Positions 16,437 to 25,373 of a stretch of DNA of 64,000 nucleotides are shown in pieces; the first letter of the stretch is position 1, and each line of letters opens with the position of its first letter. A model generated the notes under the pieces. That model was not told where the DNA came from. It ran no database searches and saw only the letters and a program-made list of their open reading frames with translations. The DNA is taken from NCBI RefSeq assembly GCF_044385915.1, contig NZ_JBISCC010000121.1, positions 124,001-188,000 on the forward strand, written 5' to 3'. Source of the DNA: Thalassobellus citreus (GTDB lineage: Bacteria > Bacteroidota > Bacteroidia > Flavobacteriales > Flavobacteriaceae). Made by a program: the position numbers and the translations under genes.

Positions 16437-19354
16437 ATTAAAGCTTCTTTTAAAATAGTAATTGGGTGTAATGCTACTCTATTTGTTCCGTCCTTGATTT
16501 GATGTCTACAACTGGTACCGTTTGCAGAAATAACAGTCTCTTTTGATGCTTTTCTAACCGCAGGGAACAAAGTTTGCTCTCCAACACTCATACTCACAGC
16601 ATAGTGTTCTTTTTCGTAACCAAAACTTCCTGCCATACCACAACAACCACTAGGAATAATAGTCACTTTATAATTTTTAGGTAAATTCAGTACTGCAAAA
16701 CTTGAAAGTTGATTACTCATCGATTTCTGATGGCAATGTCCGTGAAACTTAATAGTTTTAGCTTCTAACGTAAATTGCTCTGGTTTTATGTGTCCTAGTT
16801 CAATTTCTTGCTGAATAAACTCTTCAATTAAAAACGTATTTTTAGCAATCGCTTTCGCGGAAGTTTTATCGTCTGCTAACTTTATATATTCATCTCTAAA
16901 AGTTAAAATTGCCGAAGGCTCTACACCTATTAAAGGTGTTTCTTCTGAAACTTTATCTATAAAAATTTCAACGTTTTTATTAGCAAATTCTTTAGCTTGT
17001 TCTAACAAACCTTTAGATAAAAAAGCGCGACCAGATTCGGCATGCTTAATCAACTTTACATCATAATTTAAAGCCGTTAAAAGCTGAATGGCATCAATAC
17101 CAATTGAAGCATCTAAATGATTTAAAAACTCATCATTAAAAAAATAGATTGTCCTTATTTCGTTTTTTATATCTATTTTATTTTCAAATAATTGAAATTG
17201 TTTATTTAAACTTTTATTTGAAAGTAAAGGCAAACTTCTTTCTTTAGCAACAGACAACGATTTCTTTAAAATTGAAGACGTTATTTTGTTAGAAAACACA
17301 AAGTTTGTAAGCTTAGGAAACTGACTTCCAAAATCGTTTAATTTATTATTATAGGCGAACAATTTAGTACGTAACGATACGCCATTTTCTTTTTGATATT
17401 GATATAAAAACTCTGCTTTTAAACTTGCCACATCTACACTACTTGGGCACTCGCTTGCGCAGGCTTTACAACTTAAACATAAATCGAAAACCGTTTTTAA
17501 TTCTTTATGGTTAAACTTATTTTCTTGATCTGAATTTGTTAAAAATTCACGCAATGCATTCGCTCTTGCTCGTGTAGTATCTTTTTCATTTCTGGTAGCT
17601 CGGTAACTCGGACACATAGTACCTCCAAACTCTGGTAGTTTTCTACAATCACCAGAACCATTACATTTTTCGGTTTCTCGTAAAATACCTTGAGAAACTG
17701 AAAAGTCGAGAAGTGTTTCTATTTCAGGTTCTACCCTATCTATTTCATAACGCAACGATTCATCCATTGGAAATGCATCAACAATCTTTCCTGGGTTAAA
17801 TATATTGTCGACATCAAAAACAGCTTTTATACGCTTTACAATTTCATAATTAGCTTCCCCAATCATTAACGGAATAAATTCAGCACGCACAATACCATCA
17901 CCATGCTCGCCACTCATAGAACCGTTATATTTCTTCACTAAATGCGCTACATCGGTAGTTATTTTTCTGAACAAAACAACATCTTCAGCCTTTTTCAAAT
18001 TTAAAATAGGTCGTAAATGTAATTCACCAGCTCCTGCGTGTGCATAATAAATAGCATCTTGCTTATACGCTTTCATTAACTTAGAAAACTCTGAAATATA
18101 ATTTGCCAAATCTGGTAAAGCCACAGCTGTATCTTCAATACAAGCAGCAGACTTTCTATCGCCAATCATATTTCCTAACAATCCTAAACCTGCACTTCTT
18201 AAATTATTAGCTTTATTAACATCATTTCCTATCAATTTAGGATACGCATAACTTAATCCCGAATCTTTAATAGCTTTTTCTAATGTATCAGCTAACTCCA
18301 GAACGGCCTCTTTGGTGTTTGCTCGCACTTCGCACATTAAAATAGCTTGCGGATCGCCTTCTATAAAACTCCTATTTTCTTCTTGTGTTTTATTATGTTT
18401 TGTACAATCTAAAATGGTTTTATCCATCATTTCACAATTGTACAAATCGTGTTTCATGGTTAATTCAACAGCATTCAAACAAGCTTCAATACTATCAAAA
18501 TGTGCAGCTACCATAATAGATTCTTCTGGTGGCAATACATCTAATTTTAAAGTAATTTGCGTTGTAAATGCCAATGTACCTTCACTACCAGAAAGTAATT
18601 TACACATATTAAAACCTTCAGTAGTTTCAGTAAACACATCAGATTTTATCAATTCATCAATAGCATAACCTGTGTTTCTTCTATGAATTTCTGACTTTGG
18701 AAAGTTATCTATAATTTGATTTTGAACCATTTCTGAAGCTAATTCAGAATAAATAGTCTTATAAATTTGTCCTTCTAACGATGTTTCTTTTGTTTTTTGT
18801 TGAAATGCTTCCGAAGACAATTCACCAAACACAGCCTCACTCCCATCACTTAAAATGGTATGCATTTCTAAAACTTTATCTCTTGTAACTCCATATTGAA
18901 TAGAGGTTGTGCCAGATGAGTTATTACCAACCATTCCTCCAATCATACATCTATTTGATGTAGACGTATTGGGTCCGAAAAACAATCCGTAAGGCTTTAA
19001 ATAATTATTTAAAGCATCACGTACAACACCTGGTTGCACTGTTATTGTTTTAGCTTCTTCATTAAAGTCTAAAATATTTGTAAAATATTTAGAAACATCT
19101 ACCACAATACCTTTTCCAACACATTGTCCTGCAAGCGATGTCCCTGCTGTTCTTGGAATTAACGAGGTATTATGAGTTTTAGCAAACTGGATAAGTTGCT
19201 TTATATCTTCTTTGTTTTTTGGATACGCCACAGCCAATGGTAACATTCTATAAACAGAAGCATCGGTAGCATATAAAGCTTTAATTAAGTCATCAAAAAA
19301 TAATTCTCCAGATATTTTTTTTCTTAACTCCTGTAACTGTGTGTTTAATGGCAT
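16433..19354 (-). CDS. FAD-linked oxidase fused to Fe-S/CCG domains (YdiJ-like)
   Basis: A 973-residue cytoplasmic or membrane-peripheral dehydrogenase combining GlcD-like and GlcF-like halves. Order: FAD_binding_4 (about 40-280, with P-R-T-A-G-T-S-L-A-G and N-N-S-S-G-T-T-S), FAD-oxidase C-terminal domain with G-E-H-G-D-G at about 482, a Cys-containing linker (C-N-G-S-G-D-C), a ferredoxin segment C-L-S-C-K-A-C-A-S-E-C-P at about 625, and two CCG domains, the last with S-G-C-C-G-M-A-G at about 900. Proteins of this architecture oxidise D-2-hydroxyacids such as D-2-hydroxyglutarate or D-lactate and pass electrons on. Substrate cannot be read from sequence. Confidence 0.92.
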   Translation of the reverse strand: MPLNTQLQELRKKISGELFFDDLIKALYATDASVYRMLPLAVAYPKNKEDIKQLIQFAKTHNTSLIPRTAGTSLAGQCVGKGIVVDVSKYFTNILDFNEEAKTITVQPGVVRDALNNYLKPYGLFFGPNTSTSNRCMIGGMVGNNSSGTTSIQYGVTRDKVLEMHTILSDGSEAVFGELSSEAFQQKTKETSLEGQIYKTIYSELASEMVQNQIIDNFPKSEIHRRNTGYAIDELIKSDVFTETTEGFNMCKLLSGSEGTLAFTTQITLKLDVLPPEESIMVAAHFDSIEACLNAVELTMKHDLYNCEMMDKTILDCTKHNKTQEENRSFIEGDPQAILMCEVRANTKEAVLELADTLEKAIKDSGLSYAYPKLIGNDVNKANNLRSAGLGLLGNMIGDRKSAACIEDTAVALPDLANYISEFSKLMKAYKQDAIYYAHAGAGELHLRPILNLKKAEDVVLFRKITTDVAHLVKKYNGSMSGEHGDGIVRAEFIPLMIGEANYEIVKRIKAVFDVDNIFNPGKIVDAFPMDESLRYEIDRVEPEIETLLDFSVSQGILRETEKCNGSGDCRKLPEFGGTMCPSYRATRNEKDTTRARANALREFLTNSDQENKFNHKELKTVFDLCLSCKACASECPSSVDVASLKAEFLYQYQKENGVSLRTKLFAYNNKLNDFGSQFPKLTNFVFSNKITSSILKKSLSVAKERSLPLLSNKSLNKQFQLFENKIDIKNEIRTIYFFNDEFLNHLDASIGIDAIQLLTALNYDVKLIKHAESGRAFLSKGLLEQAKEFANKNVEIFIDKVSEETPLIGVEPSAILTFRDEYIKLADDKTSAKAIAKNTFLIEEFIQQEIELGHIKPEQFTLEAKTIKFHGHCHQKSMSNQLSSFAVLNLPKNYKVTIIPSGCCGMAGSFGYEKEHYAVSMSVGEQTLFPAVRKASKETVISANGTSCRHQIKDGTNRVALHPITILKEALI

Positions 19355-19414
19355 ATTTTAACAAATAAGTTTATAAAACTAACAAGATGCTAAATATAAA
19401 TACAATTTTGGCGT

Positions 19415-19422
19415 TATTTTTG
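19415..19422 (+). promoter_or_regulatory. Bacteroidota -7 promoter element (TATTTTTG) of the barrel protein gene
   Basis: Exact TAnnTTTG match giving an untranslated leader of about 75 nt before the ATG at 19502. Confidence 0.5.
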
Positions 19423-19501
19423 CAAAATAGTTCAACGAACAAAAAAATGGTCTTTTTTAATTGAATGACCGTATATGTATTAAACTAAAATTTTAAAATT
19501 T

Positions 19502-19993
19502 ATGAAAAAATTATTTTTATTATCGATTGCCGTATTCGGATTTGTATTTGCTTCGAATGCACAAGATATAGCAGATAACGCTATTGGATTACGATTAGGT
19601 GATAGTGATGGATTAGGAGCTGAAATCTCATATCAACGTGCTTTAGGAGATAATAATAGATTAGAATTAGATTTAGGTTGGAGAGATGGTAACAACTATG
19701 ATGGTATTAAGTTAGCTGGATTATACCAATGGGTTATGCCTCTTGACGGAGCTTTTAACTGGTATGTTGGTGCTGGTGGAGGTATTGGATCTTTTAGCTT
19801 TGATAATCCTGGAGGAAAAGACATCTCTGACACCTTCGTTTTCGCTGCTGGAGATATTGGTATAGAGTATAGTTTTGATATCCCTTTATTATTATCGCTT
19901 GATTTTAGACCAGAAATAGGTTTTGGAGATGATCTATACAATAATAATGATTTAGATTTTGATATCGCTTTAGGAATTCGTTACCAATTCTAA
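19502..19993 (+). CDS. small outer-membrane beta-barrel protein
   Basis: A 163-residue protein with a 20-residue signal peptide ending S-N-A-Q. The mature part is a run of alternating amphipathic strands (G-L-R-L-G-D, E-I-S-Y-Q-R-A-L, R-L-E-L-D-L-G-W, W-Y-V-G-A-G-G-G-I-G) and ends in a strand with terminal Phe (L-G-I-R-Y-Q-F), the signal used by the BAM machinery. This fits an eight-stranded OmpX/OmpW-like barrel. Its role (adhesion, small-molecule passage or structural) cannot be told. It has its own promoter and a strong terminator and so is a single-gene unit. Confidence 0.85.
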   Translation: MKKLFLLSIAVFGFVFASNAQDIADNAIGLRLGDSDGLGAEISYQRALGDNNRLELDLGWRDGNNYDGIKLAGLYQWVMPLDGAFNWYVGAGGGIGSFSFDNPGGKDISDTFVFAAGDIGIEYSFDIPLLLSLDFRPEIGFGDDLYNNNDLDFDIALGIRYQF

Positions 19994-20022
19994 AACAATA
20001 AAACATTACTTTAATAAACAAG

Positions 20023-20047
20023 AAAGCGCCTTTTTAGGCGTTTTTTT
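20023..20047 (+). terminator. intrinsic terminator of the barrel protein gene
   Basis: CGCC and GGCG pair around a TTTTTA loop with flanking A/T pairs, followed by seven T residues. Classic rho-independent form, 30 nt after the stop. Confidence 0.85.
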
Positions 20048-20083
20048 GTTTTAAACAAATTGAAGAATGAAATTAAAGAAACA

Positions 20084-21526
20084 TTATTTCATTTCTACTT
20101 TACTATACTTCGCGTTAACAACAATCATTTTATTACTTTCTAAATTATTATTAGAAAATGAAGACACATTGTCGTTAGAAGACTTTTTAGGATGAGAAAA
20201 TCGGGACCTGGTTCCTTTATATTGCAAATTATAATCAACCTTTGGAAGCATGATAATAGCATCACTATTTTGAATGATGATATTTAAATTAGTAAAAGTG
20301 TCCTCTATTTTTAAAATCTTCAAATCGCCAATACTTCCATCAATAATAGCATTACCAGACAAGTTACCTATGGTCACATTTGAAGAATTAGAATTCAAAA
20401 CCATATTTTTAACATGATCTAAATCTGCTTGTTCTACATACTTTAAATTTAACTCCCCTAAATTCCAATTATTTACATGAATTGGAGAATATGAAGCATT
20501 AATGGAAGTAGAACCTCCATTAATGCTGTTTGCTGTAAATTTTGTGTGTGATAAATTTGCTTTTAAATTATCTATATTAGAAGCAAATTCTAGTTCACCA
20601 TGGCGTACATTAACTTTTAATTTAGCGCCTTTAGGTATTTTAATTCTAATTGTTTTTTTTACTTTAGAATTACCAGATTCGCGGTTAACCATTTTCTCAA
20701 CTAAGACACGACGTTTAGTTTCTAGCTTTTCTCTTTTTTTATCATGCTCTTTACGCACTACTTCAAAACGTTCTCTTTGTTTCTCTTCAAGTTCTCGTTG
20801 TTTTTCTGCTCGTTGAACCTGATTTTCAATTCTTTGAGCTCTTTTTTCCATTTGTTCAGCAAAACGCTCTCCCCAGGCTTCCATTTGCTTACCATATTTT
20901 TCTCCCCATTCTTTTCCAAATTTTTCTCCCCAAGCTTCCATTTTTTCAGCATAATCGTTACCAAAAGTAGATTCAAATTGCTGTGTATACTTTTCTAAAT
21001 ATTTCTCGCCATCTTTTTGATAAGCCTCGTAATCAAATTGAATATTATTAACACCCTCTGGTAATACTGGTAATGCTGGCATTTCTGGTACTTCAGGAAG
21101 GTCTGGCATTTCGGGCATCTCAGGTATATCTGCTATTACAAATTTTAATTCATCTAAAACAGCATGTACAGCATCATTATCATCATGACTAACACTGTAA
21201 TTCCATACATGATTTGAGTTATTTGACTTAGTAGAAATTGATACATTATCTATAGAAGCATCAACATCAACATTCCAAGATTTTAAAGCTTTTTCTAACT
21301 CTTCTTTACTTAAACCTTCTCCTTCTATATAAGCTTGAATTTCAACAACTCCTTTATTCCAAGTATCAAAAATGATATTAGTGTAACTGGTATTTAAATC
21401 GATTGTTACATCTTTATTAACATTGACTGTTTGTGATACTTTAATTAACTTTTGTTGAGCAAAAACACTTGCTGCAACAAAAAAAGTTAAAATAAATAAT
21501 TTGATTTTTATAATTGATTTGTTCAT
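20084..21526 (-). CDS. exported coiled-coil protein with DUF4097-like C-terminus
   Basis: A 480-residue protein with a signal peptide (ending S-V-F-A-Q). Order: an N-terminal beta domain (about 25-125), a Pro-Met-Glu-rich linker of P-E-M-P/P-D-L-P type repeats (about 135-155), a helical segment with near-repeats of E-A-W-G-E-K-F-G-K-E-W-G and E-A-W-G-E-R-F-A, a highly charged coiled coil to about 275, and a C-terminal beta-helix-like region of N-x-S/T strands resembling putative adhesin DUF4097. It is the third gene of the ECF sigma/anti-sigma operon, 11 nt after the anti-sigma gene, so it is probably a regulon member or a stress-sensing partner. Function unknown. Confidence 0.75.
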   Translation of the reverse strand: MNKSIIKIKLFILTFFVAASVFAQQKLIKVSQTVNVNKDVTIDLNTSYTNIIFDTWNKGVVEIQAYIEGEGLSKEELEKALKSWNVDVDASIDNVSISTKSNNSNHVWNYSVSHDDNDAVHAVLDELKFVIADIPEMPEMPDLPEVPEMPALPVLPEGVNNIQFDYEAYQKDGEKYLEKYTQQFESTFGNDYAEKMEAWGEKFGKEWGEKYGKQMEAWGERFAEQMEKRAQRIENQVQRAEKQRELEEKQRERFEVVRKEHDKKREKLETKRRVLVEKMVNRESGNSKVKKTIRIKIPKGAKLKVNVRHGELEFASNIDNLKANLSHTKFTANSINGGSTSINASYSPIHVNNWNLGELNLKYVEQADLDHVKNMVLNSNSSNVTIGNLSGNAIIDGSIGDLKILKIEDTFTNLNIIIQNSDAIIMLPKVDYNLQYKGTRSRFSHPKKSSNDNVSSFSNNNLESNKMIVVNAKYSKVEMK

Positions 21527-21537
21527 TTTTTGATTTT

Positions 21538-22116
21538 TTAACTCGTTTGTTTTACTTCTTCAAAATCTGTTTCAGAAGTATTAAATTCTTTTAATTGTGA
21601 TTTTAAACGATATAGAAGATTTAAACGAAATTTTAAATTATCTATCAATGCATTAATAGTCAACTCCGTTGGTCCAGATTCGGTTAATTCGAGCGATAAA
21701 CGTTTGTACTCTTCATCTAACTCATTTAACTGTTGTAAATAGCCGTCAAAAACATCTTTAGTTTCTGGTGTATATTTCATTTTAGACAATTCTAAATTGA
21801 TGCTCGCTAAATAATAATCTTCCACTTTCTTCAATCCAGGAGACACATCTCCCAGTGTTTTTGTTTCAACTGTATTAGCTGATACAACTGCTGGAGGGTT
21901 TTCTATATGAGGCTGAAAATAATGATAAGCACCAAAACCTAGCCCTAAAAACAAAACAATGCTAGCTGCAATACGCATCCAGTTAAATGGTTTATTTTTA
22001 ACTTCGTTTGGTAAAGCTTTATTTAACTTTTCAAGAAATCGGTCTTGATGATTTTCTGGCATAACTTCATGTGTTACTTTATCATCTTTAAATAAGTCTC
22101 TAATATCTTGTGCCAT
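21538..22116 (-). CDS. anti-sigma factor-like membrane protein
   Basis: A 192-residue single-pass inner-membrane protein. The N-terminal 45 residues are cytoplasmic and acidic, with the D-R-F-L-E-K-L pattern of flavobacterial anti-sigma proteins; one transmembrane helix lies at about 47-67 (M-R-I-A-A-S-I-V-L-F-L-G-L-G-F); the rest is a helical periplasmic domain. It overlaps the end of the ECF sigma gene by 17 nt, so the two are translationally coupled, the normal layout of a sigma/anti-sigma pair. There is no HxxxCxxC zinc motif. The role is inferred mainly from context. Confidence 0.75.
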   Translation of the reverse strand: MAQDIRDLFKDDKVTHEVMPENHQDRFLEKLNKALPNEVKNKPFNWMRIAASIVLFLGLGFGAYHYFQPHIENPPAVVSANTVETKTLGDVSPGLKKVEDYYLASINLELSKMKYTPETKDVFDGYLQQLNELDEEYKRLSLELTESGPTELTINALIDNLKFRLNLLYRLKSQLKEFNTSETDFEEVKQTS

Positions 22117-22648
22117 TTTTTTTAAGTGTTAAGAGTTCTTGTAATTTCGTTCTTCCTCTAGATAATTGCGTTCGCGATGCAACTGTAGAAATATTCAATA
22201 TTTCTGAAATTTCTTGATGATCGTAGCCTTCAATTAAATAAAGCATCACCACATATTGATATTTTTCTGGTAATTTATCAATAGCCCTTTTTACATCATT
22301 TAATGTAATTTCATCATCTACTAACCATTTGTCATTATTATCATTATCGATTACTTTAAGGTGCACCTCTTCTAATTCAACAAGTTGTTTTTTAGTTTTT
22401 AAAAAATCGATACTTTTATTAATAACAATACGTTTTAACCAAGCTCCAAAGGTAACTTCTGCTTTATATTGATGTAATTTGGTAAAAGCTTTTATAAAGG
22501 CTTCTTGCACCACATCTTCAGCATCATGAGTATCTTTTAAAAACCGTTTAGCAACAACATACATACCGTCGCAGTACTGGTTGTATAACTGCACTTGTGC
22601 TTTTCGGTTGTTTTGTTTACATTTTTCAATAATGTCAACTTGAAACAT
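22100..22648 (-). CDS. ECF-type RNA polymerase sigma factor
   Basis: A 182-residue sigma-70 family protein. Region 2 (Y-N-Q-Y-C-D-G-M-Y-V-V-A-K-R-F-L-K-D-T-H-D-A-E-D-V-V-Q-E... in pieces, about 23-55) contains the D-A-E-D-V-V-Q-E core-binding motif, and region 4 (L-P-E-K-Y-Q-Y-V-V-M-L-Y...H-Q-E-I-S-E-I-L-N-I-S, about 122-160) the HTH. Typical ECF length. The downstream genes are an anti-sigma factor and an exported coiled-coil protein, so it probably responds to an envelope signal. An element near 22710-22725 is too degenerate to call as its promoter. Confidence 0.93.
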   Translation of the reverse strand: MFQVDIIEKCKQNNRKAQVQLYNQYCDGMYVVAKRFLKDTHDAEDVVQEAFIKAFTKLHQYKAEVTFGAWLKRIVINKSIDFLKTKKQLVELEEVHLKVIDNDNNDKWLVDDEITLNDVKRAIDKLPEKYQYVVMLYLIEGYDHQEISEILNISTVASRTQLSRGRTKLQELLTLKKNGTRY

Positions 22649-22793
22649 ACTCGGTTTTACTTTTGGTTATTAGTTAGTTCGTATTAAAGACGATTAAAAA
22701 AATGAAGTGTTGCAAAAAAATATTTTTTTTAATGACTTATAACAAAACTAAAGAAATGTTCGTTTCAATTTTATTAATTATTACATTTTAAAG

Positions 22794-22801
22794 TATCTTT
22801 A
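22794..22801 (+). promoter_or_regulatory. variant -7 promoter element (TATCTTTA) of the DUF2911 gene
   Basis: Seven of eight positions of TAnnTTTG, 22 nt before the ATG at 22824. Confidence 0.4.
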
Positions 22802-22823
22802 TACCTTAAATTAAATCATTTAC

Positions 22824-23378
22824 ATGAACACCTTTTTAAAACGCCTTTTAATCATCTTATCTTTTATTGCGCTTGGTTTATTTTTATACTCCACTTTTGT
22901 TGAAAATATTTTCGAAAAAAGATTAAGTCCTAAGGATACCGTGAAATTTGAATTAAATGATTTAAAACTTAAAGTATTTTATAATAGACCTTATAAAAAA
23001 GGACGAAAAATATTTGGAGCCTTAGTACCTTTTGATAAAGTATGGCGTACTGGTGCTAATGAAGCAACCACTTTTGAAACCAATAAACCTTTAGAAATTG
23101 CAGGCTTACAATTGGCTCCTGGAAAATACACGCTATGGACGGTGCCTAAAGACTCTGTTTGGACTGTTATATTTAATTCTAAACAATATTCTTGGGGTGT
23201 AGATTCTGAAATGAAACCTATGTGGGATCCTAATTATGATGTTTTAAACGCCGATATACCTGTTGAAAAATTAAACCACGATGTTGAACAATTTACAATT
23301 GCATTTGACAATTCTACAGACAAATTGTTTTTAACTATGGCGTGGGATGATATTAAAGTATCTGTTCCTTTAAAGTAA
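22824..23378 (+). CDS. DUF2911 family protein
   Basis: A 184-residue protein with an N-terminal transmembrane or uncleaved signal helix (L-L-I-I-L-S-F-I-A-L-G-L-F-L-Y) and a beta-rich DUF2911 domain: V-F-Y-N-R-P-Y-K-K-G-R-K-I-F-G-A, P-F-D-K-V-W-R-T-G-A-N-E-A-T-T-F, L-A-P-G-K-Y-T-L-W-T-V-P are the usual signatures. Family members are periplasmic or anchored; no biochemical function is known to me. It starts a plus-strand operon with the LtaS-like and lipid-kinase-like genes (17 nt and then 4 nt gaps). Confidence 0.88.
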   Translation: MNTFLKRLLIILSFIALGLFLYSTFVENIFEKRLSPKDTVKFELNDLKLKVFYNRPYKKGRKIFGALVPFDKVWRTGANEATTFETNKPLEIAGLQLAPGKYTLWTVPKDSVWTVIFNSKQYSWGVDSEMKPMWDPNYDVLNADIPVEKLNHDVEQFTIAFDNSTDKLFLTMAWDDIKVSVPLK

Positions 23379-23395
23379 TTCACTAATTTACAATA

Positions 23396-25369
23396 ATGAA
23401 ACTAACTCTTTTTCCTAAACGTTTTTCACTACTAAAAACATTCATTTCAATTTTTATAACACTATCTTTTTTAGTAAGATTAGTTTTTTTAATATGGAAT
23501 TTCTCTGAGATTGATACTTCAGTTTTTAAATTAATAAGTGCTTTTGCTATTGGTTTTTTATTCGATATCGGAACCGTTTCGTTTTTCGCTATACCATATA
23601 TTATTTATTTATTACTCATCCCTAGCAAAATATATGGAACTTTATTTGATAGGATAATAACGTATTTTGGATTTTCCATAGGTCTAATTATATTTTTATT
23701 TTCCTTTTTTGCAGAAATAACTTTTTGGGAAGAATTTAAACGCAGATTCAACTTCATAGCTGTAGATTACTTACTTTACACTTATGAGGTAGTAAATAAC
23801 ATTAACGAATCTTATCCTTTGCCCTTACTCATTGGACTGATATTATTAATCCTTTTTGGAATCATTATAGCAATCAAAAAGAAAGGTGTTTTTAAAGAAA
23901 CATTTACTAGTACCACTCCTTTTAAAACAAAATTAGCTCCTTCTATTCTTTTAATAATTATAGCTTCCATTTTTGCTTTATTTATTAATAATAAAGATGC
24001 TGAACTATTTAAAAATAGATACAATAATGAAATTTCTAAAACAGGTATTTATTCTTTTTTTGCCGCGTTTAGAAGTAGTGAATTCCCGTTTACAGAATTT
24101 TACAAAACTATTGATAATGACAAAGCTTTTAGAGTAGTAAAAAATAAAATTAAAACTACTAGTGATTCATACATAAATGAAACAAAGCATGAAATTATTA
24201 GAAATATAAAGAATTCTGATAGTATTAATGAAATTCAAAAACCAAACGTTATTTTTATCTGTGTTGAAAGTTTAAGTGGCGCATTTCTTAAAACCTTTGG
24301 TAGCAAACAAAACATTACACCTGTTTTAGACTCTTTAGCTAATAATAGTATATTTTTTACTAATCTTTTTGCTACTGGCACAAGAACAGTTCGTGGTATG
24401 GAAGCTATAACACTTTCTATTCCTCCAACTCCAGGAAGAAGTATTTTAAAAAGAGATAATAGTCAAAATCTTTTTACAATTGGAGAAGTTTTTAAAGAGC
24501 AAGGATATGAGCGCAACTTTTTTTATGGAGGTGACGGTTATTTTGATAACATGAACTCTTTTTTCGGCACTAGTGGATTCAATATTATTGATAGAGGACG
24601 TGGTTTTTTATTAGACTCTAATATAAAAACAAAACGCACAAATATTGAAGATAACGAAGTAACATTTGAAAATGCTTGGGGAGTTTGTGATACCGATATT
24701 TATAATAAAGTTATAAGTGAAGCAGATAAAGCATCAATTGAAGGTAAACCCTTTTTCGATTTTGTAATGACTACGTCCAATCATAGACCTTATACATACC
24801 CTGAAAACAAAATAGATGTACCGTCTGGAGCTGGAAGGCATGGTTCTGTTAAATATACAGATTATGCTATTGGTGAATTTATAAAAAAAGTAAAAAACAA
24901 ACCTTGGTACAAAAACACTATTTTCATAATAATGTCAGACCATTGTGCTAGTAGTGCAGGAAGTTGGGCTTTAGATGTTCAAAATTATCATGTCCCTGCT
25001 TTCATCTTTAATGTTCCTAATACAAAACATGAAAAAATAGACAAATTATGCTCTCAAATAGATTTATTTCCTACACTATTCTCCATGTTGAATTGGAATT
25101 ATTCTAGCAATTTTTTCGGAAAAAATATTTTAGAAGAAAAAAATGAAGGAAGAACTTTTATTGGAAATTACAGAAAAGTTGGTTTATTAAAAGATAACAA
25201 ATTGATGGTTCTGGGAGATCAGCAAAAAACTGATTTATACACTTGGGACAAAACAGATAATAGTTTAAAAGAAATTCCTTTAGAAACAGATTTTTTAGAA
25301 GAAACCATATCATATTATCAAGTAGCAGATTATCTATACCGAAATAATGGCCTTAAACTAAAACAATAA
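23396..25369 (+). CDS. LTA synthase family sulfatase-like transferase
   Basis: A 657-residue inner-membrane protein with about five N-terminal transmembrane helices (to about residue 190) and a periplasmic alkaline-phosphatase-fold domain: P-N-V-I-F-I-C-V-E-S-L-S-G at about 282 (metal Glu), the nucleophile region A-T-G-T-R-T-V-R-G-M-E at about 324, and M-S-D-H-C at about 512 (metal Asp-His). This is the LtaS/MdoB architecture, which moves phosphoglycerol or phosphoethanolamine from a phospholipid to a surface glycan or lipid, leaving diacylglycerol. A Gram-negative flavobacterium makes no lipoteichoic acid, so the acceptor is unknown. The gene immediately downstream is a diacylglycerol-kinase-like enzyme. 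Confidence 0.88.
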   Translation: MKLTLFPKRFSLLKTFISIFITLSFLVRLVFLIWNFSEIDTSVFKLISAFAIGFLFDIGTVSFFAIPYIIYLLLIPSKIYGTLFDRIITYFGFSIGLIIFLFSFFAEITFWEEFKRRFNFIAVDYLLYTYEVVNNINESYPLPLLIGLILLILFGIIIAIKKKGVFKETFTSTTPFKTKLAPSILLIIIASIFALFINNKDAELFKNRYNNEISKTGIYSFFAAFRSSEFPFTEFYKTIDNDKAFRVVKNKIKTTSDSYINETKHEIIRNIKNSDSINEIQKPNVIFICVESLSGAFLKTFGSKQNITPVLDSLANNSIFFTNLFATGTRTVRGMEAITLSIPPTPGRSILKRDNSQNLFTIGEVFKEQGYERNFFYGGDGYFDNMNSFFGTSGFNIIDRGRGFLLDSNIKTKRTNIEDNEVTFENAWGVCDTDIYNKVISEADKASIEGKPFFDFVMTTSNHRPYTYPENKIDVPSGAGRHGSVKYTDYAIGEFIKKVKNKPWYKNTIFIIMSDHCASSAGSWALDVQNYHVPAFIFNVPNTKHEKIDKLCSQIDLFPTLFSMLNWNYSSNFFGKNILEEKNEGRTFIGNYRKVGLLKDNKLMVLGDQQKTDLYTWDKTDNSLKEIPLETDFLEETISYYQVADYLYRNNGLKLKQ

Positions 25370-25373
25370 TTAT

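Noticed and set aside
20502..20998. Antisense frames opposite the coiled-coil gene
   Set aside because: They are shadows of the biased composition of the charged coiled coil and show no recognisable domain or leader.
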